Numbered from the stretch's first letter, positions 9,599-18,716 are shown. The stretch is 64,000 nt of DNA from Bin87 sp034423115 (GCA_034423115.1 DAOUJD010000032.1:1-64000), one strand, 5' to 3'. Program-made: numbers and translations. Notes: a model not told the origin generated them from the sequence alone.

Positions 9599-10534
9599 AT
9601 GACCACCACCAAGATACCCACAGAAGAGGAAGTGATGGGTTGGATGACCTCCCTGAGCAATTGGGGCCGGTGGGGTCCAGACGACGAACTGGGGACACTG
9701 AACCTGATCACCCCCCGGAAAGTTGCCCAGGCGGGCAGTCTGGTCCGGGAGGGGATCAGCGTCACCTGTTCCAGGCTCATCGTGCCGGAGGGCGCGCCGG
9801 ACGTTACTTCCATCCCACCGCTGCACTACATGGTCCGCACCGGCGAGTCTGCGCCCAGCAACGGGGGCGGGGGAGCTTCGGACTTCTTCGGGTTCTCCTT
9901 CCACGGACTGACCATCACCCACCTGGACGCGCTCTGCCACCAGTTCTGGAACGGCAAGATGTACAACGGCAAGGACGCCGGCCTGATCAACAATGCCAAC
10001 AAGGCGGGCGCCGGCGCTGTCGACAACGTGAAGCACGGGGTCATCACTCGTGGCGTGCTGCTGGACATCACGGCCGTGAAGGGCAAGGACTGGCTGGATG
10101 CCGCCGAGCCCGTGTTCACCGCCGACCTGGAGGCTGCGGAGGAAGCCCAGGGCGTGCGTGTCACCGAAGGCGACGCACTGTGCATTCGTCTGGGCTGGTA
10201 CCAGCGCCGGCAGGAGGTCGGTCCGCCCACGGCCGCGGAGGGCAGGCCCGGCCTGCACGCTGAGACGCTGCCCTGGCTGCGCGAGCGCGGTGTTTCCATC
10301 GCAGCGTGCGATGCTTCGTGGGACGTCGCGCCCAGCGAATACCCTTACGTCGGGCTGCCGATCCATAAGGTTGGCATCGTGGGAATGGGCCTGTGGCTGA
10401 TCGACGCGGCCAACTTCGATGAATTGGCGCCGGTATGCCGGCGGCTCAACCGGTGGGAGTTCATGTTCACGGTGGCGCCGCTGCGCTGGCACAACGCCAC
10501 GGGTTCGCCCGTGAACCCGCTCGCCACGTTCTGA
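9599..10534 (+). CDS. Cyclase-family (kynurenine-formamidase-like) metal hydrolase
   Basis: 311 residues, AGGAGG five bases before the ATG. It has the Pfam Cyclase fold signature THLDALCH (the HxxxDxxxH-type metal site, about residue 106), WGRWGPDDELGTLNLI near the start as in the GPDDExGxxN subgroup, then GVLLDI and EGDALCIRLGW. Members hydrolyse amides or lactones, for example N-formylkynurenine or isatin. The substrate here cannot be read from sequence. A hypothetical gene and two CoA-transferases follow, suggesting a catabolic setting. Confidence 0.85.
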   Translation: MTTTKIPTEEEVMGWMTSLSNWGRWGPDDELGTLNLITPRKVAQAGSLVREGISVTCSRLIVPEGAPDVTSIPPLHYMVRTGESAPSNGGGGASDFFGFSFHGLTITHLDALCHQFWNGKMYNGKDAGLINNANKAGAGAVDNVKHGVITRGVLLDITAVKGKDWLDAAEPVFTADLEAAEEAQGVRVTEGDALCIRLGWYQRRQEVGPPTAAEGRPGLHAETLPWLRERGVSIAACDASWDVAPSEYPYVGLPIHKVGIVGMGLWLIDAANFDELAPVCRRLNRWEFMFTVAPLRWHNATGSPVNPLATF

Positions 10535-10546
10535 CGAGGAGTGACC

Positions 10547-11119
10547 ATGTCGGATATCCCAGTTTTGTCAGCCGACGATACGGCCGCCAACCGAAAAGTC
10601 TGGGCGGATTGGCTGCGCCGCTCGGATTGGAACAGCGTGCCCGACCGGGAAGGCGATGCGCGCGAGTGTCATACTCCGTGGGACGTGGGTATATTCCTGG
10701 CCGATGAGCACTGGCCGTCCATCGAGGCTGTGACGGCCAGCGACGAGTACGAATACGAAGAGGATGTGGAAGAGGCCATCATGAGCCTGTGCTTCGGTTT
10801 GAGAGGCGAGCCGAGGGACTTGGATCCGGCGGACCTGCCCGAGCGGGTCCGCAACCGGATACTGATGGCAGCCAGGGCGGCCGGCAGCGCGGCAGACTCC
10901 GACAGCATCATGTGGAATCTTGATAAGAACTCGATCGCGGAGTTGATCGACGAGGACGAGTGGAGCTTGGTGATCATCTCGTCGTGCCTGATCAGCATGT
11001 GGGAGCATGATCAATCCCCAATGAGTGGTGCCATCATGAGCCCGCCGGACGTGGCGCGGCTGGTGGCCGACATACTGGACGCGGCCCCGCCGTCGTTGTT
11101 GGCGTCCCAATCGGATTGA
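10547..11119 (+). CDS. Hypothetical acidic protein
   Basis: 190 residues from ATG 10547, with GAGGAG five bases upstream; the GTG six bases earlier is less well placed. It is strongly acidic (EYEYEEDVEEAIM), apparently all-helical, and rich in Trp near the start (VWADWLRRSDW). No signal peptide. Not recognised. It lies 12 bp after the cyclase stop and is probably in the same transcript. Confidence 0.6.
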   Translation: MSDIPVLSADDTAANRKVWADWLRRSDWNSVPDREGDARECHTPWDVGIFLADEHWPSIEAVTASDEYEYEEDVEEAIMSLCFGLRGEPRDLDPADLPERVRNRILMAARAAGSAADSDSIMWNLDKNSIAELIDEDEWSLVIISSCLISMWEHDQSPMSGAIMSPPDVARLVADILDAAPPSLLASQSD

Positions 11120-11190
11120 TCCGAACACAAATTGGGCAGCAGCAATCTGGTAAGATCGGAGTAGGGTTGGCACCAAGGGGGCCAACGAAG

Positions 11191-11301
11191 ATGAACATCA
11201 AAACAATTGCGATTACGGTCATTTGTATGTTGACCGCTTCTGCTCTGACTCTACTTCTGATGTATGCCCTGTACCGGTTGGGCTATAACTCAGTGCAATA
11301 A
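11191..11301 (+). CDS. Small single-pass membrane protein
   Basis: 36 residues, almost entirely one hydrophobic helix between MNIK and a short RLGYNSVQ tail. A weak GAAG lies before the ATG. Small size makes this tentative. The neighbouring gene is also a one-helix membrane protein. Confidence 0.35.
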   Translation: MNIKTIAITVICMLTASALTLLLMYALYRLGYNSVQ

Positions 11302-11329
11302 TCCAGCCCCGGCCGCTTTAGGACACATC

Positions 11330-11653
11330 ATGCGAGTCAACGCAGCGAACATAGTTGCCACGGCAACCGTCTTGGCAGTGGTCATCACTTTGCTGGCTAT
11401 AGTTGGTACTGGGATATTCAGGTTGGGAGAACTCTCTACCCGGGCAGAGCAAATCTCTATCGAGGTCGAGCAGTTGCCAACTCGCGAGGAAGTCAGAATT
11501 CTTATAGCCGAGGAAATTCGGCGCAGCAATCAGCAATTGATTCACGCACTTGCCAATCACACTCACGACGGGGACGGAAACGCGGTTTTCACCGCGCCGC
11601 CAGGCTCGGAACCCACCGGCGCCAACCCAAACCCGCGGATGCCGACTCGATGA
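11330..11653 (+). CDS. Small membrane protein with coiled coil
   Basis: 107 residues from ATG 11330 (AGGA nearby). One transmembrane helix at about residues 8-30, then an acidic helical stretch with heptad-like spacing (EQISIEVEQLPTREEVRILI), then a His/Gly/Pro-rich tail. The stop overlaps the start of the CoA-transferase gene (ATGA at 11650). Function unknown. Confidence 0.55.
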   Translation: MRVNAANIVATATVLAVVITLLAIVGTGIFRLGELSTRAEQISIEVEQLPTREEVRILIAEEIRRSNQQLIHALANHTHDGDGNAVFTAPPGSEPTGANPNPRMPTR

Positions 11654-12918
11654 CGAACGATGACTACGGGCCGGGTCTGCTGGCTCCATACCGGGTTCTT
11701 GATCTCACGGATGGACGGGGCCTGCTGTGCGGCAAGATGCTGGCGGACCTCGGCGCGGACGTGGTGCAGGTGGAACCACCGGGTGGCAGTCGGGCCCGTC
11801 GCGTGGGGCCATTCTATAAGGATGAGCCTGGCGCAGAGCGCAGCCTGTTCTGGTGGGCCTACTGCGCCAACAAGCGCGGCATCACGCTGGACATTGCCAG
11901 GGACGATGGCGCCGCGCTGCTCCGCCGCCTGGTCGCCAACGCCGACTTTCTGATTGAGTCGGCAGATCCCGGACGCCTGGCGTCGCTGGGATTGGGTTAC
12001 GCTGATTTGCAGGCGATCAACCCCCGGCTGGTGATGGTGTCCATCACTGCGTTCGGGCAAGATGGGCCTTACGCCGACTACCAGGCGTCGGACATCGTTG
12101 GAATGGCGTTGGGCGGCTTCATGCACCTTACCGGCGACGGGGATCGGCCGCCGCTGCGGGTCAGTATGCCCCAGTTCTACCTGCACGGCAGCGCCGCCGG
12201 GGCCGCGGCCGCCATGATCGCGCACACCCATCGGCAACTGACCGGCGAAGGGCAGCATGTGGACGTGTCCTGCCAGCAGGCGGTGGCGCGGACGCTGGCC
12301 CATGCTCCGCAGTACTGGGACCTTGAACGTACCATTCTGCGCCGGATGGGCGCGTACCGGGAATCGGCCGGCGGCACGTTCACGCGCATCAACTGGCCGT
12401 GCAAGGATGGCTACGTGAATTTCCAGCCGGGCGGCGGCACGGCGGGAGCCGCCCGCAGCGTGCGCTCGATGCTGGCGTGGATGACCGAGGAGGGTATGGG
12501 CAGCCCCGAACTGGACGCCGTCAACTGGGAAGAACTGGGCTACGGCACCGCCCGCGCCGAGATCATGGAGCAGACCGTCGCCGCCGTCGCGCCGTTCTTC
12601 ATGACGCACACGCGCAACGAACTTGCGGACGGGGCATTGGAGCGCCGGATCCTCCTCTTCCCGGTCGCCACCCCGTCCGACATCCTAGCGCACCGTCAAC
12701 TCGCGGCCCGCGACTACTACGATCAAATCGACCATGAGGACCTTGGGATTACCGTCACGTACCCGGGGCATTTCGTCAAGGATATGCAGGACGCGCAACG
12801 CGTGGGCATACGCCGGCGCGCTCCCCACGTCGGCGAGCACAACCGCGAAATCCTCGGCGGCGAACTGGGCCTGAACGACCGCGACCTGGGGCGGCTCACC
12901 GAGCTGGGCGTAATCTAG
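11650..12918 (+). CDS. CaiB/BaiF-family (family III) CoA-transferase
   Basis: 422 residues. Opens with PYRVLDLTDGRGLLCGKMLADLGADVV, followed by VEPPGGSRAR and FWWAYCANKRGITLDI, the family III pattern. The catalytic Asp expected after NxxKR-type segments is followed by VANADFLIESADPG, and the large domain has TAFGQDGPYADYQASDI. These enzymes move CoA between carboxylic acids during breakdown of carnitine, bile acids, oxalate and similar compounds; the substrate is unknown here. A second family member lies 92 bp downstream, so the two may act on successive acids or form a heteromer. Confidence 0.9.
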   Translation: MTNDDYGPGLLAPYRVLDLTDGRGLLCGKMLADLGADVVQVEPPGGSRARRVGPFYKDEPGAERSLFWWAYCANKRGITLDIARDDGAALLRRLVANADFLIESADPGRLASLGLGYADLQAINPRLVMVSITAFGQDGPYADYQASDIVGMALGGFMHLTGDGDRPPLRVSMPQFYLHGSAAGAAAAMIAHTHRQLTGEGQHVDVSCQQAVARTLAHAPQYWDLERTILRRMGAYRESAGGTFTRINWPCKDGYVNFQPGGGTAGAARSVRSMLAWMTEEGMGSPELDAVNWEELGYGTARAEIMEQTVAAVAPFFMTHTRNELADGALERRILLFPVATPSDILAHRQLAARDYYDQIDHEDLGITVTYPGHFVKDMQDAQRVGIRRRAPHVGEHNREILGGELGLNDRDLGRLTELGVI

Positions 12919-12922
12919 CCAA

Positions 12923-12989
12923 TTTTCATGGATGCACAGGATATACAGGATTCCATTTTTATCTTGTGCAGCCGGTATATCCATGAAAA
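12923..12989. repeat. Imperfect 67-bp palindrome between the two CoA-transferase genes
   Basis: Outer arms TTTTCATGGAT and ATCCATGAAAA are perfect; inner arms GCACAGGAT and ATCTTGTGC have one mismatch. The motif CATGGATGCACAGGAT recurs at about 41142-41157, so this is a dispersed repeat. It could also fold as a terminator-like hairpin. Confidence 0.7.
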
Positions 12990-13010
12990 ATCGCTTTTGG
13001 AGTTGAGTTG

Positions 13011-14261
13011 ATGGTGGGTTTGCCGTTGGACGGGCTGAAGGTGCTGGATTTCTGCTGGGTTGCGGTGGGACCGATGACCACCAAGTACCTTTCGGAGTAC
13101 GGGGCCACCGTGCTACGTGTGGAGTCGGGCAAGCGCCCCGAAACGTTGCGGCGGGCCGGGCCTTTCGCCGGCGGGCAGTCGGGCATCAACCGCTCCGGTT
13201 ATTTCGCCAACTACAACGCCAACAAGTACGGGCTGTCCATCGACATGGGTCACCCGAAAGCGCCAGATTTGATCCTGAGGATAGCCGAGTGGGCCGACGT
13301 GATCACGGAGAATTTCACACCCGGCACGCTGGAACGGTGGGGGCTTGGCTACGACGAGCTGAGCAGGGTCAATCCCCGCATCGTCCTGTTCAGCGCATCC
13401 ATGCTGGGACGGGGCGGCCCCATGCAGACCCAGCCGGGATTCGGCGCGGTGCTGTCGTCGCTGGCCGGCTACACCAACATCATTGGCTGGCCCGATCGAG
13501 GGCCGGTGAACCCCTACGGCGCGTACACCGACTTCGTGTGCCCCAAGTTCGCGGTGGCGGCGATCCTGGCAGCCGTGGACCGGCAACGCGCCACCGGCCG
13601 CGGGACGCACCTGGATATGTCCCAGCTGGAAACCAGCCTGCACTTCGGCGGGTCAATGCTGCTGGACGCCGCGGTCAACGGCCGCGAGCCGGATCTGGTG
13701 GGCAACCGCCATCCCGCGGCGTCGCCCCATGGGGCCTACCCATGCGCGCCGGATTTGAACGACGGAGGCAACAGCGGCGAGACCGACCGCTGGATCGCCA
13801 TCGCTGTGTTCACGGACGAGCAGTGGGCTGCGTTGCGGGACGAGATGGTGGCGGACGGCGCAACCGACGCGCAGTCGGGCGAGTTCCGTACCTTCCGCGT
13901 CCGCAAGGCCCACGAGGATAAGTTGGACGGCATCATTGCCGGCTGGACAGCCAACCACGACCGGCACGATTTGATGCGGCGGTTGCAGGCGGTTGGCGTC
14001 CCGGCCGGCGTGGTGAACGACACTCGCGATCTGTTCGAGGACGAGCAGTTGAAACACCGCGAGCATTTCACCTGGTTGGACCACCCCGAGATGGGGCCAT
14101 ACGCCACCGACTACACGGAGTCGCACCTTTCGGCGACCCCGGGACGGTTGGACCGGCCGGCTCCGCTGCTGGGGCAGGACACCGAGTACGCGTTGCGGGA
14201 GATCGTCGGGTTGAGCGCGGAGGATTACCGGGAGTTGGAGGAGGCGGGCGCGCTGGAGTGA
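13011..14261 (+). CDS. CaiB/BaiF-family CoA-transferase, second gene
   Basis: 416 residues from ATG 13011 (GGAG about ten bases upstream). Family III features: LKVLDFCWVAVGPMTTKYLSEYG, the VESGKRPETLRR segment, YFANYNANKYGLSIDM, the Asp following in ADVITENFTPG, and a GRGTHLDMSQLE stretch. It is not closely similar to the preceding paralogue, which suggests different substrates rather than a recent duplication. Its stop overlaps the GTG of the nuclease gene that follows. Confidence 0.9.
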   Translation: MVGLPLDGLKVLDFCWVAVGPMTTKYLSEYGATVLRVESGKRPETLRRAGPFAGGQSGINRSGYFANYNANKYGLSIDMGHPKAPDLILRIAEWADVITENFTPGTLERWGLGYDELSRVNPRIVLFSASMLGRGGPMQTQPGFGAVLSSLAGYTNIIGWPDRGPVNPYGAYTDFVCPKFAVAAILAAVDRQRATGRGTHLDMSQLETSLHFGGSMLLDAAVNGREPDLVGNRHPAASPHGAYPCAPDLNDGGNSGETDRWIAIAVFTDEQWAALRDEMVADGATDAQSGEFRTFRVRKAHEDKLDGIIAGWTANHDRHDLMRRLQAVGVPAGVVNDTRDLFEDEQLKHREHFTWLDHPEMGPYATDYTESHLSATPGRLDRPAPLLGQDTEYALREIVGLSAEDYRELEEAGALE

Positions 14262-14677
14262 GCCTGCCCATCATGCCGTTACCGCTAGAGTTCGCGATAG
14301 CAGGGCCACCCGTTTCGCAGCAGGTGCGCCGTCGGGCTAGATTGCAGGCATGGATACAACAAGTGCGCGAAAGGGCGGTTACATATTGGGGCAGCGAACC
14401 GCCTTCCTCCGAGCCGGTGATGGTCAGCATAACGTACTTCTTTGACAGGGTGGATTTCGACGTTGATAATATCCCTAAACCCATCTTGGACGCTTTGAAA
14501 GAGCTGGTTTACGTTGACGATCGTCAGGTTACTGACCTGATTTGCCGCAAGCGACGCCATTCCGATGACTTGGTATTGGATATGGGTTTGTTGCCTATCG
14601 GCGATTCGATTCTCACCCATGGCCAGTTCCTTGTTATACAAGTAAGCGACCGCCCCGTTGCAGAGGTTCTCTTGTGA
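14258..14677 (+). CDS. RusA-like Holliday-junction endonuclease
   Basis: 139 residues from GTG 14258, overlapping the previous stop; ATG 14273 is an alternative start. The RusA fold signature is clear: FDVDNIPKPILDAL (Asp68, Asp70, Lys74), then VYVDDRQV (Asp87, Asp88). RusA proteins resolve four-way junctions and are usually phage or plasmid genes. Here the stop overlaps the start of a nuclease/HEPN fusion gene (14674), so both are translated together. The pair has a visibly lower GC content than the CoA-transferase genes before it, which hints at transfer. Confidence 0.85.
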   Translation: MSLPIMPLPLEFAIAGPPVSQQVRRRARLQAWIQQVRERAVTYWGSEPPSSEPVMVSITYFFDRVDFDVDNIPKPILDALKELVYVDDRQVTDLICRKRRHSDDLVLDMGLLPIGDSILTHGQFLVIQVSDRPVAEVLL

Positions 14678-15354
14678 ACAACGATCTGAGTGTTGCGGAA
14701 AAGCAGTTTGCGGACATCAAAGCGGCAGAATACCGGGCGAAAGGCTACGAAGTATCTCAGGAGGCCCCACTGGAGTTTCTGCCCGGTTATCGCGCCGATT
14801 TGTTGGTCCAAATGGGCGATGAAACTAAGGTGATTGAGATCAAAACTCGTCCATCGCTGGTTGCTAATCCTTACCTCCGTGAATTCAAACGCATCATTGA
14901 TGCGAGGCCAGGGTGGAGTTTCGAACTACTACTGGTGGGTGATCCGGAAAGCTTGGATATTACCGCGACGGTTCAGCCGTTAGACGAGCCGGGGATCATA
15001 AGCCGATTGGCACTAGTGTCCACGGCACTTGACGCCGGCTTTACAGATGGAGCGTTTTTGCTCGCTTGGTCGGCCGCAGAAGCCGTGATCAGAATGTTGG
15101 TCTCGGCAGAGGGAGTTACGATTGAACGTGCCACCGACCCAGCATATATTCTGGGTATGGCTGTGGCCCACGGCGCTATCTCCAGGGATCAATACGATCA
15201 GCTAACCGAATTCATGCAATATCGGAATGCCATCGCCCACGGGTTCGAGGTCACGGATTTTGGCGGACGCCAGGTCACTGAGTTGGTCGCTACAATCACA
15301 TTGCTCTTGAACGAATACCACGAACCGGTCATAAACGTCGGTGCGGATGTGTAA
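14674..15354 (+). CDS. PD-(D/E)XK nuclease (AHJR-like) fused to HEPN-like domain
   Basis: 226 residues from GTG 14674, overlapping the RusA-like stop by four bases. N-terminal domain (about 1-110): YRADLLVQ then KVIEIKTRP gives Asp42, Glu55 and Lys57, the D...ExK nuclease core of the archaeal Holliday-junction-resolvase-like group. C-terminal domain (about 115-226) is helical and ends with YRNAIAHGF, an Rx4H motif (Arg184, His189) typical of HEPN ribonucleases. I infer a DNA/RNA nuclease effector whose partner is the junction resolvase upstream. A defence, addiction or repair role is possible. No antitoxin-like gene adjoins. Confidence 0.65.
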   Translation: MNNDLSVAEKQFADIKAAEYRAKGYEVSQEAPLEFLPGYRADLLVQMGDETKVIEIKTRPSLVANPYLREFKRIIDARPGWSFELLLVGDPESLDITATVQPLDEPGIISRLALVSTALDAGFTDGAFLLAWSAAEAVIRMLVSAEGVTIERATDPAYILGMAVAHGAISRDQYDQLTEFMQYRNAIAHGFEVTDFGGRQVTELVATITLLLNEYHEPVINVGADV

Positions 15355-15465
15355 ACAGCCGCGCAGGAGTCGACCGAACGCGACACTTGCGTGCGACGGT
15401 ATTCAGGACGCATTTCATCGGAGATTGATCGCGAACGCGAGCAATCGCGGTCTTGATGTCGGGAA

Positions 15466-15996
15466 ATGGTTCAAGTCAGGGAAGCCAACATTGGGGACGC
15501 CGCAGGTATAGCGAGGGTTCGCGCGGAGAGTTGGCGCGCTGCGTACCGGGGCATCGTGCCCGATGAATTCCTGGACGCGATCGACGTTACCGAGTGGGCC
15601 GAGCGACAGCGGCGGAATATGGAGAACGAGCCCGCCGGACTGGTCGCGTTCGTCGCAACCATTCAGGGAGAGGTGGTCGGTTGGGCAGCGTGTGGTCGGA
15701 ATCGCGAGAAAGATACGGCATACGCTGGCGAGCTTTTCACCGTTTACCTGTTGCCCGCCCATTGGCGTCGCGGTATCGGTCGTTTGTTGATGAAAGCGGC
15801 CGCGCAATCGTTGATCGAGCAGGGGATGGATTCCATGATCCTTTGGGTGTTGGCAGAGAACTGGCCGGCACGGCATTTCTACGAGGCGTTGGGCGGACAG
15901 TACGTCAGCGAACGCGGGATCGAGATCGGCGGGGTGTGTCTGCGGGAAGTCTCGTACGTGTGGGACGACCTGAGCCCGTTGGTGAGTCCATCCTGA
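15466..15996 (+). CDS. GNAT-family N-acetyltransferase
   Basis: 176 residues. The acetyl-CoA binding motif is LPAHWRRGIGRLLMKAA (Q/RxxGxG/A type) and the end has NWPARHFYEALGGQYV. The opening VREANIGDAAGIARVRAESWRAAYRGIVPD is typical of the small-molecule or Gcn5-like group. Substrate unknown. A GGGAA lies almost directly before the ATG. Confidence 0.88.
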   Translation: MVQVREANIGDAAGIARVRAESWRAAYRGIVPDEFLDAIDVTEWAERQRRNMENEPAGLVAFVATIQGEVVGWAACGRNREKDTAYAGELFTVYLLPAHWRRGIGRLLMKAAAQSLIEQGMDSMILWVLAENWPARHFYEALGGQYVSERGIEIGGVCLREVSYVWDDLSPLVSPS

Positions 15997-16034
15997 TCCC
16001 AGGCAAATCACGCTCAGAACCTTCAGGAACCTGA

Positions 16035-16715
16035 TTGCCGATTTTGTGGCCGATCATTGTCTTGGGACAGTTGGTCTGGGCGGCCGGCAGGTTGATGCAC
16101 TTCATCACCATCCCGGGGTCGTTCTTTCACGAGGTGGCGCACCAGTTGGCGTGTTGCGCGGTGGGGCATCGGGTGCTGGAGGTGCGGTACATCGTGCGCG
16201 ACAATCCGGCGTTCGCGGGATAAGTGCTGCACCAGGGACCGCCCGGCGTGGCGCGCCACCTTTTCATCGGCATCGCGCCCCTGCTGATGGGATTCGGCAT
16301 CTGGGTCGGAGCGTTGGCGTTGGGTTGGTTCTTTCTGCGGGATGGTCAGATTTCCCTTTGGCAGGTGGGTTTATTGATTGTGGTCGCCTGGATGACTGCG
16401 GCGGCGACCTACGCGGCCTTGCCCAGTCCTCTGGATATGGAGGGCGTTTTCCAACAGCCGTTCAGTATCCTGACCGTCCCGTGTTACCTCATCGCGGCGC
16501 CGGTGTGGCTGATCGCCCACGATTACAAGCTGCACCTATGGGGATGGACTCTATGGTGGGCGCTGGTTGTGGTCGGCACCGCCTACGCAATCTATCTGAT
16601 GATAAGCACGGACATTCAGTCGCTGTCGGCGCAGGCTGGGCTGGTGGAGCGAATTGGAACCGCATTGGGGAGCGCATTTAACCGCGCGTCGGCCCTGATC
16701 GAAGGTCTGCGTTAA
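16035..16715 (+). pseudogene. M50-like membrane metalloprotease gene broken by an in-frame TAA
   Basis: Both halves lie in one frame. The first, from TTG 16035 (AGGAA five bases upstream), gives one membrane helix and FFHEVAHQLACCAVG, an HExxH zinc motif in a membrane setting. TAA at 16221-16223 then interrupts ...DNPAFAG, after which VLHQGPPGVARHLFIGIAPLLMG and four more helices follow to 16715. A single change from a Tyr codon (TAC/TAT) would restore a protein of about 226 residues. It could be a true mutation, an assembly error, or two polypeptides restarted at GTG 16224. Confidence 0.6.
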
Positions 16716-16815
16716 GGTTCAGGCCACAGCGCCGGAATGAGAATTTTTGGTTGACACCGAAACGTGGTTGGGGCAACATTGGGCTCACTCAACCCCCTTT
16801 CTGCGAGGCTTTACG

Positions 16816-18045
16816 ATGCTGAAAGACCGGATTCACGACGAGCTGCTCTCTCCGGAGAACCTGCGGAATCCATATCCGTACTACGCCATGCTGCGCGAAG
16901 AGGCGCCGGTGTACTGGAACCAGAAGTTCGACACCTGGGTGGTGACCTCATACGAGGCCGTGGTGTGGGCCCTGCGCCATCAGGAGTATTTCTCGTCCGA
17001 GGTATTCCTGCGCGACGACAAGCCGCCCAGCCCGCCGATTTCGGAGGAGGACTTCCCCAAGTACAAGTTCAATCTGGACTACATGAACAACTGGTTCATC
17101 CGGCGCGACCGGCCTGATCACCTGCGGATGCGCCGCACCGTACACCCGGTGTTCAACCCCAAGTACATCGACAACCGCTTTCGGGCGATGGTGCAGAGCA
17201 TCATCCAGGACCTGCTCAAGGACTTCGATCCCGAGAGCGACGAGATGGACGTGCTCAAAGACTTCGCCAATGCGATGCCGGTACTGGTCATTGCCAACTG
17301 GCTGGGGATGCCGGCGGAAGACCGGGAGTTCATCCGCACGCTGTCGCGGCAGTTGTTGTCGCTGGACCAGGAGTCGCCCGACCGGCACACCCGCGTGCAC
17401 GAAGCCATCACCACGCTGAACGACTACGTGAACCCGCTGGTGGAGACGCGCGTTAGTGAGCCGTCCGACGACCTGCTATCGGTGCTGGCAATCGGCGAAC
17501 GCGAGGGTGAGCTGAGCCGCGAGGAGGTCCTGGGCAACACGCTGCTGCTCCTCATCGCCGGCCACCAGACCACCATCAACCTGGTGGGCAACGGCACCAT
17601 GGCGCTGATGCGCAACCCCGACCAGTGGAACATGCTCAAGGAGGACGACAGCCTCCTGGTGCGCGCCACCGAGGAACTGCTGCGCTACGACTCGCCGGTC
17701 AAGCGCGCGCCCCGCATCGCGCTGGAGGACATCGAGCTGGCGGGCCAGAAGATCCGCGAGGGCGAGAAGGTGATGGTCATCATCAACGCCGCCAACCGAG
17801 ACCCGATGGCCTTCGAGAATCCCGAGGATCTGGACATCACCCGCTACCCGAACCCGCACGTGGCATTCGGCGGCGGCATCCACCACTGCCTGGGCGCGAA
17901 TCTGGCGCGGTTAGAAGGTCAAGAAGCGTTCCGCGCTCTCACCCGCAAGTTCCCGCCCTTCAAGTTCGCCAGCGATCCCAACGAGCTGGAATACCACAAC
18001 CTGCTGAACATCCGCGGCGTGGTGAGTCTGCCGGCCGAGTGGTAA
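16816..18045 (+). CDS. Cytochrome P450
   Basis: 409 residues from ATG 16816 (GAGG eight bases upstream; an earlier TTG at 16747 is unlikely). Haem monooxygenase, soluble bacterial class I. Visible: I-helix LLLIAGHQTTINLV, ExxR in EELLRYDSPV, and the haem loop FGGGIHHCLGANLA with Cys near residue 358. It needs a ferredoxin and reductase encoded elsewhere; none is near. Similar to CYP107/CYP164-like hydroxylases, but the substrate cannot be assigned. A perfect hairpin followed by T residues lies 29 bp after the stop. Confidence 0.94.
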   Translation: MLKDRIHDELLSPENLRNPYPYYAMLREEAPVYWNQKFDTWVVTSYEAVVWALRHQEYFSSEVFLRDDKPPSPPISEEDFPKYKFNLDYMNNWFIRRDRPDHLRMRRTVHPVFNPKYIDNRFRAMVQSIIQDLLKDFDPESDEMDVLKDFANAMPVLVIANWLGMPAEDREFIRTLSRQLLSLDQESPDRHTRVHEAITTLNDYVNPLVETRVSEPSDDLLSVLAIGEREGELSREEVLGNTLLLLIAGHQTTINLVGNGTMALMRNPDQWNMLKEDDSLLVRATEELLRYDSPVKRAPRIALEDIELAGQKIREGEKVMVIINAANRDPMAFENPEDLDITRYPNPHVAFGGGIHHCLGANLARLEGQEAFRALTRKFPPFKFASDPNELEYHNLLNIRGVVSLPAEW

Positions 18046-18073
18046 TCTCGGGTCCCGACGTTATTGCAACGGT

Positions 18074-18102
18074 GTAGGGGCGGGTTTCAAACCCGCCCCT
18101 AC
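18074..18102. repeat. Dispersed palindrome, copy 1; terminator-like for the P450
   Basis: Perfect 14-bp arms (GTAGGGGCGGGTTT) around one base, followed by GTTTTT on the plus strand. Copies occur at 22313, 37811 and 62948. Its TAG also supplies the stop codon of the minus-strand gene ending at 18099. Confidence 0.85.
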
Positions 18103-18716
18103 GTTTTTGCTTCTTCGGCGACTGTCCGCTGTCCGGGTGTGATTCCGTGCTTGGTTAGAATCGCGTCCACGAAGGGCTTGAGCACCCGTTCCGCGCTGTC
18201 AATTCGGATGGCCACCGCTGTGGTTCGGGCGTCGTCTCTATCCTTGTCGTAAAAGACCAGTACGCCCCGCGCCATTTCCTCCCTACCAGCGCTGGGTTCC
18301 CCGCTTTCGATAAGCAGGACCTGGCTCTGAGGATTGTACGCCACGTTGGGCAAAGGCACGGGCTCCATTTCAATTTCAACCGGGTCGGCTATCCCCGGGA
18401 TAGTCGCCTTTCTGAAGCGCCTTATCATTCGGTTGTCGAGCTCGGGCGAGGATTCCGGCTCGACGCCGTGTCGTTTCAGGATGGAGTCCACGAAAGGCTT
18501 TAGCACCCATTCGGCCCAGTCGATGCGTATGGCGACGATACGGGTGCGAGCGTCGTCAGCGTCTTTGTCGTAAAAGACGACAAGGCTTCCCGCGATGGTC
18601 TCGCCGACTCCGCTGGACTGCCCGTTTTCGATAAACAGCACTTCATTCGGTGGACTGTAGATTACGTTGGCTGTCGGCAAGGGTAGCGAGTCGGTTCGCG
18701 TTACTGCATTTCCCAT
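18099..18716 (-). CDS. DUF2283-like protein with internal tandem duplication
   Basis: 205 residues in two similar halves (about 10-90 and 115-195). Each runs NVxYxPxxxVLxIE..., LVFYDKDxDDARTxxVAIRID, then VLKPFVDxIL and KHG. The YDKDADDA block resembles the DUF2283 fold, often paired with small DUF4258-type genes. The two halves differ enough to be an old duplication. The start overlaps the stop of the upstream small gene by 16 bp (18701-18716). The stop codon lies in a dispersed palindrome, so the original end may have been different. Proposed: partner or antitoxin of the upstream gene. Confidence 0.55.
   Translation of the reverse strand: MGNAVTRTDSLPLPTANVIYSPPNEVLFIENGQSSGVGETIAGSLVVFYDKDADDARTRIVAIRIDWAEWVLKPFVDSILKRHGVEPESSPELDNRMIRRFRKATIPGIADPVEIEMEPVPLPNVAYNPQSQVLLIESGEPSAGREEMARGVLVFYDKDRDDARTTAVAIRIDSAERVLKPFVDAILTKHGITPGQRTVAEEAKT

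Noticed and set aside
9128..10492. 454-residue minus-strand ORF
   Set aside because: Antisense to the acidic-protein gene and the cyclase gene; no motif seen.
16221..16223. TAA recoding in the M50-like gene
   Set aside because: No known bacterial TAA recoding of this type; nonsense mutation or sequence error is simpler.
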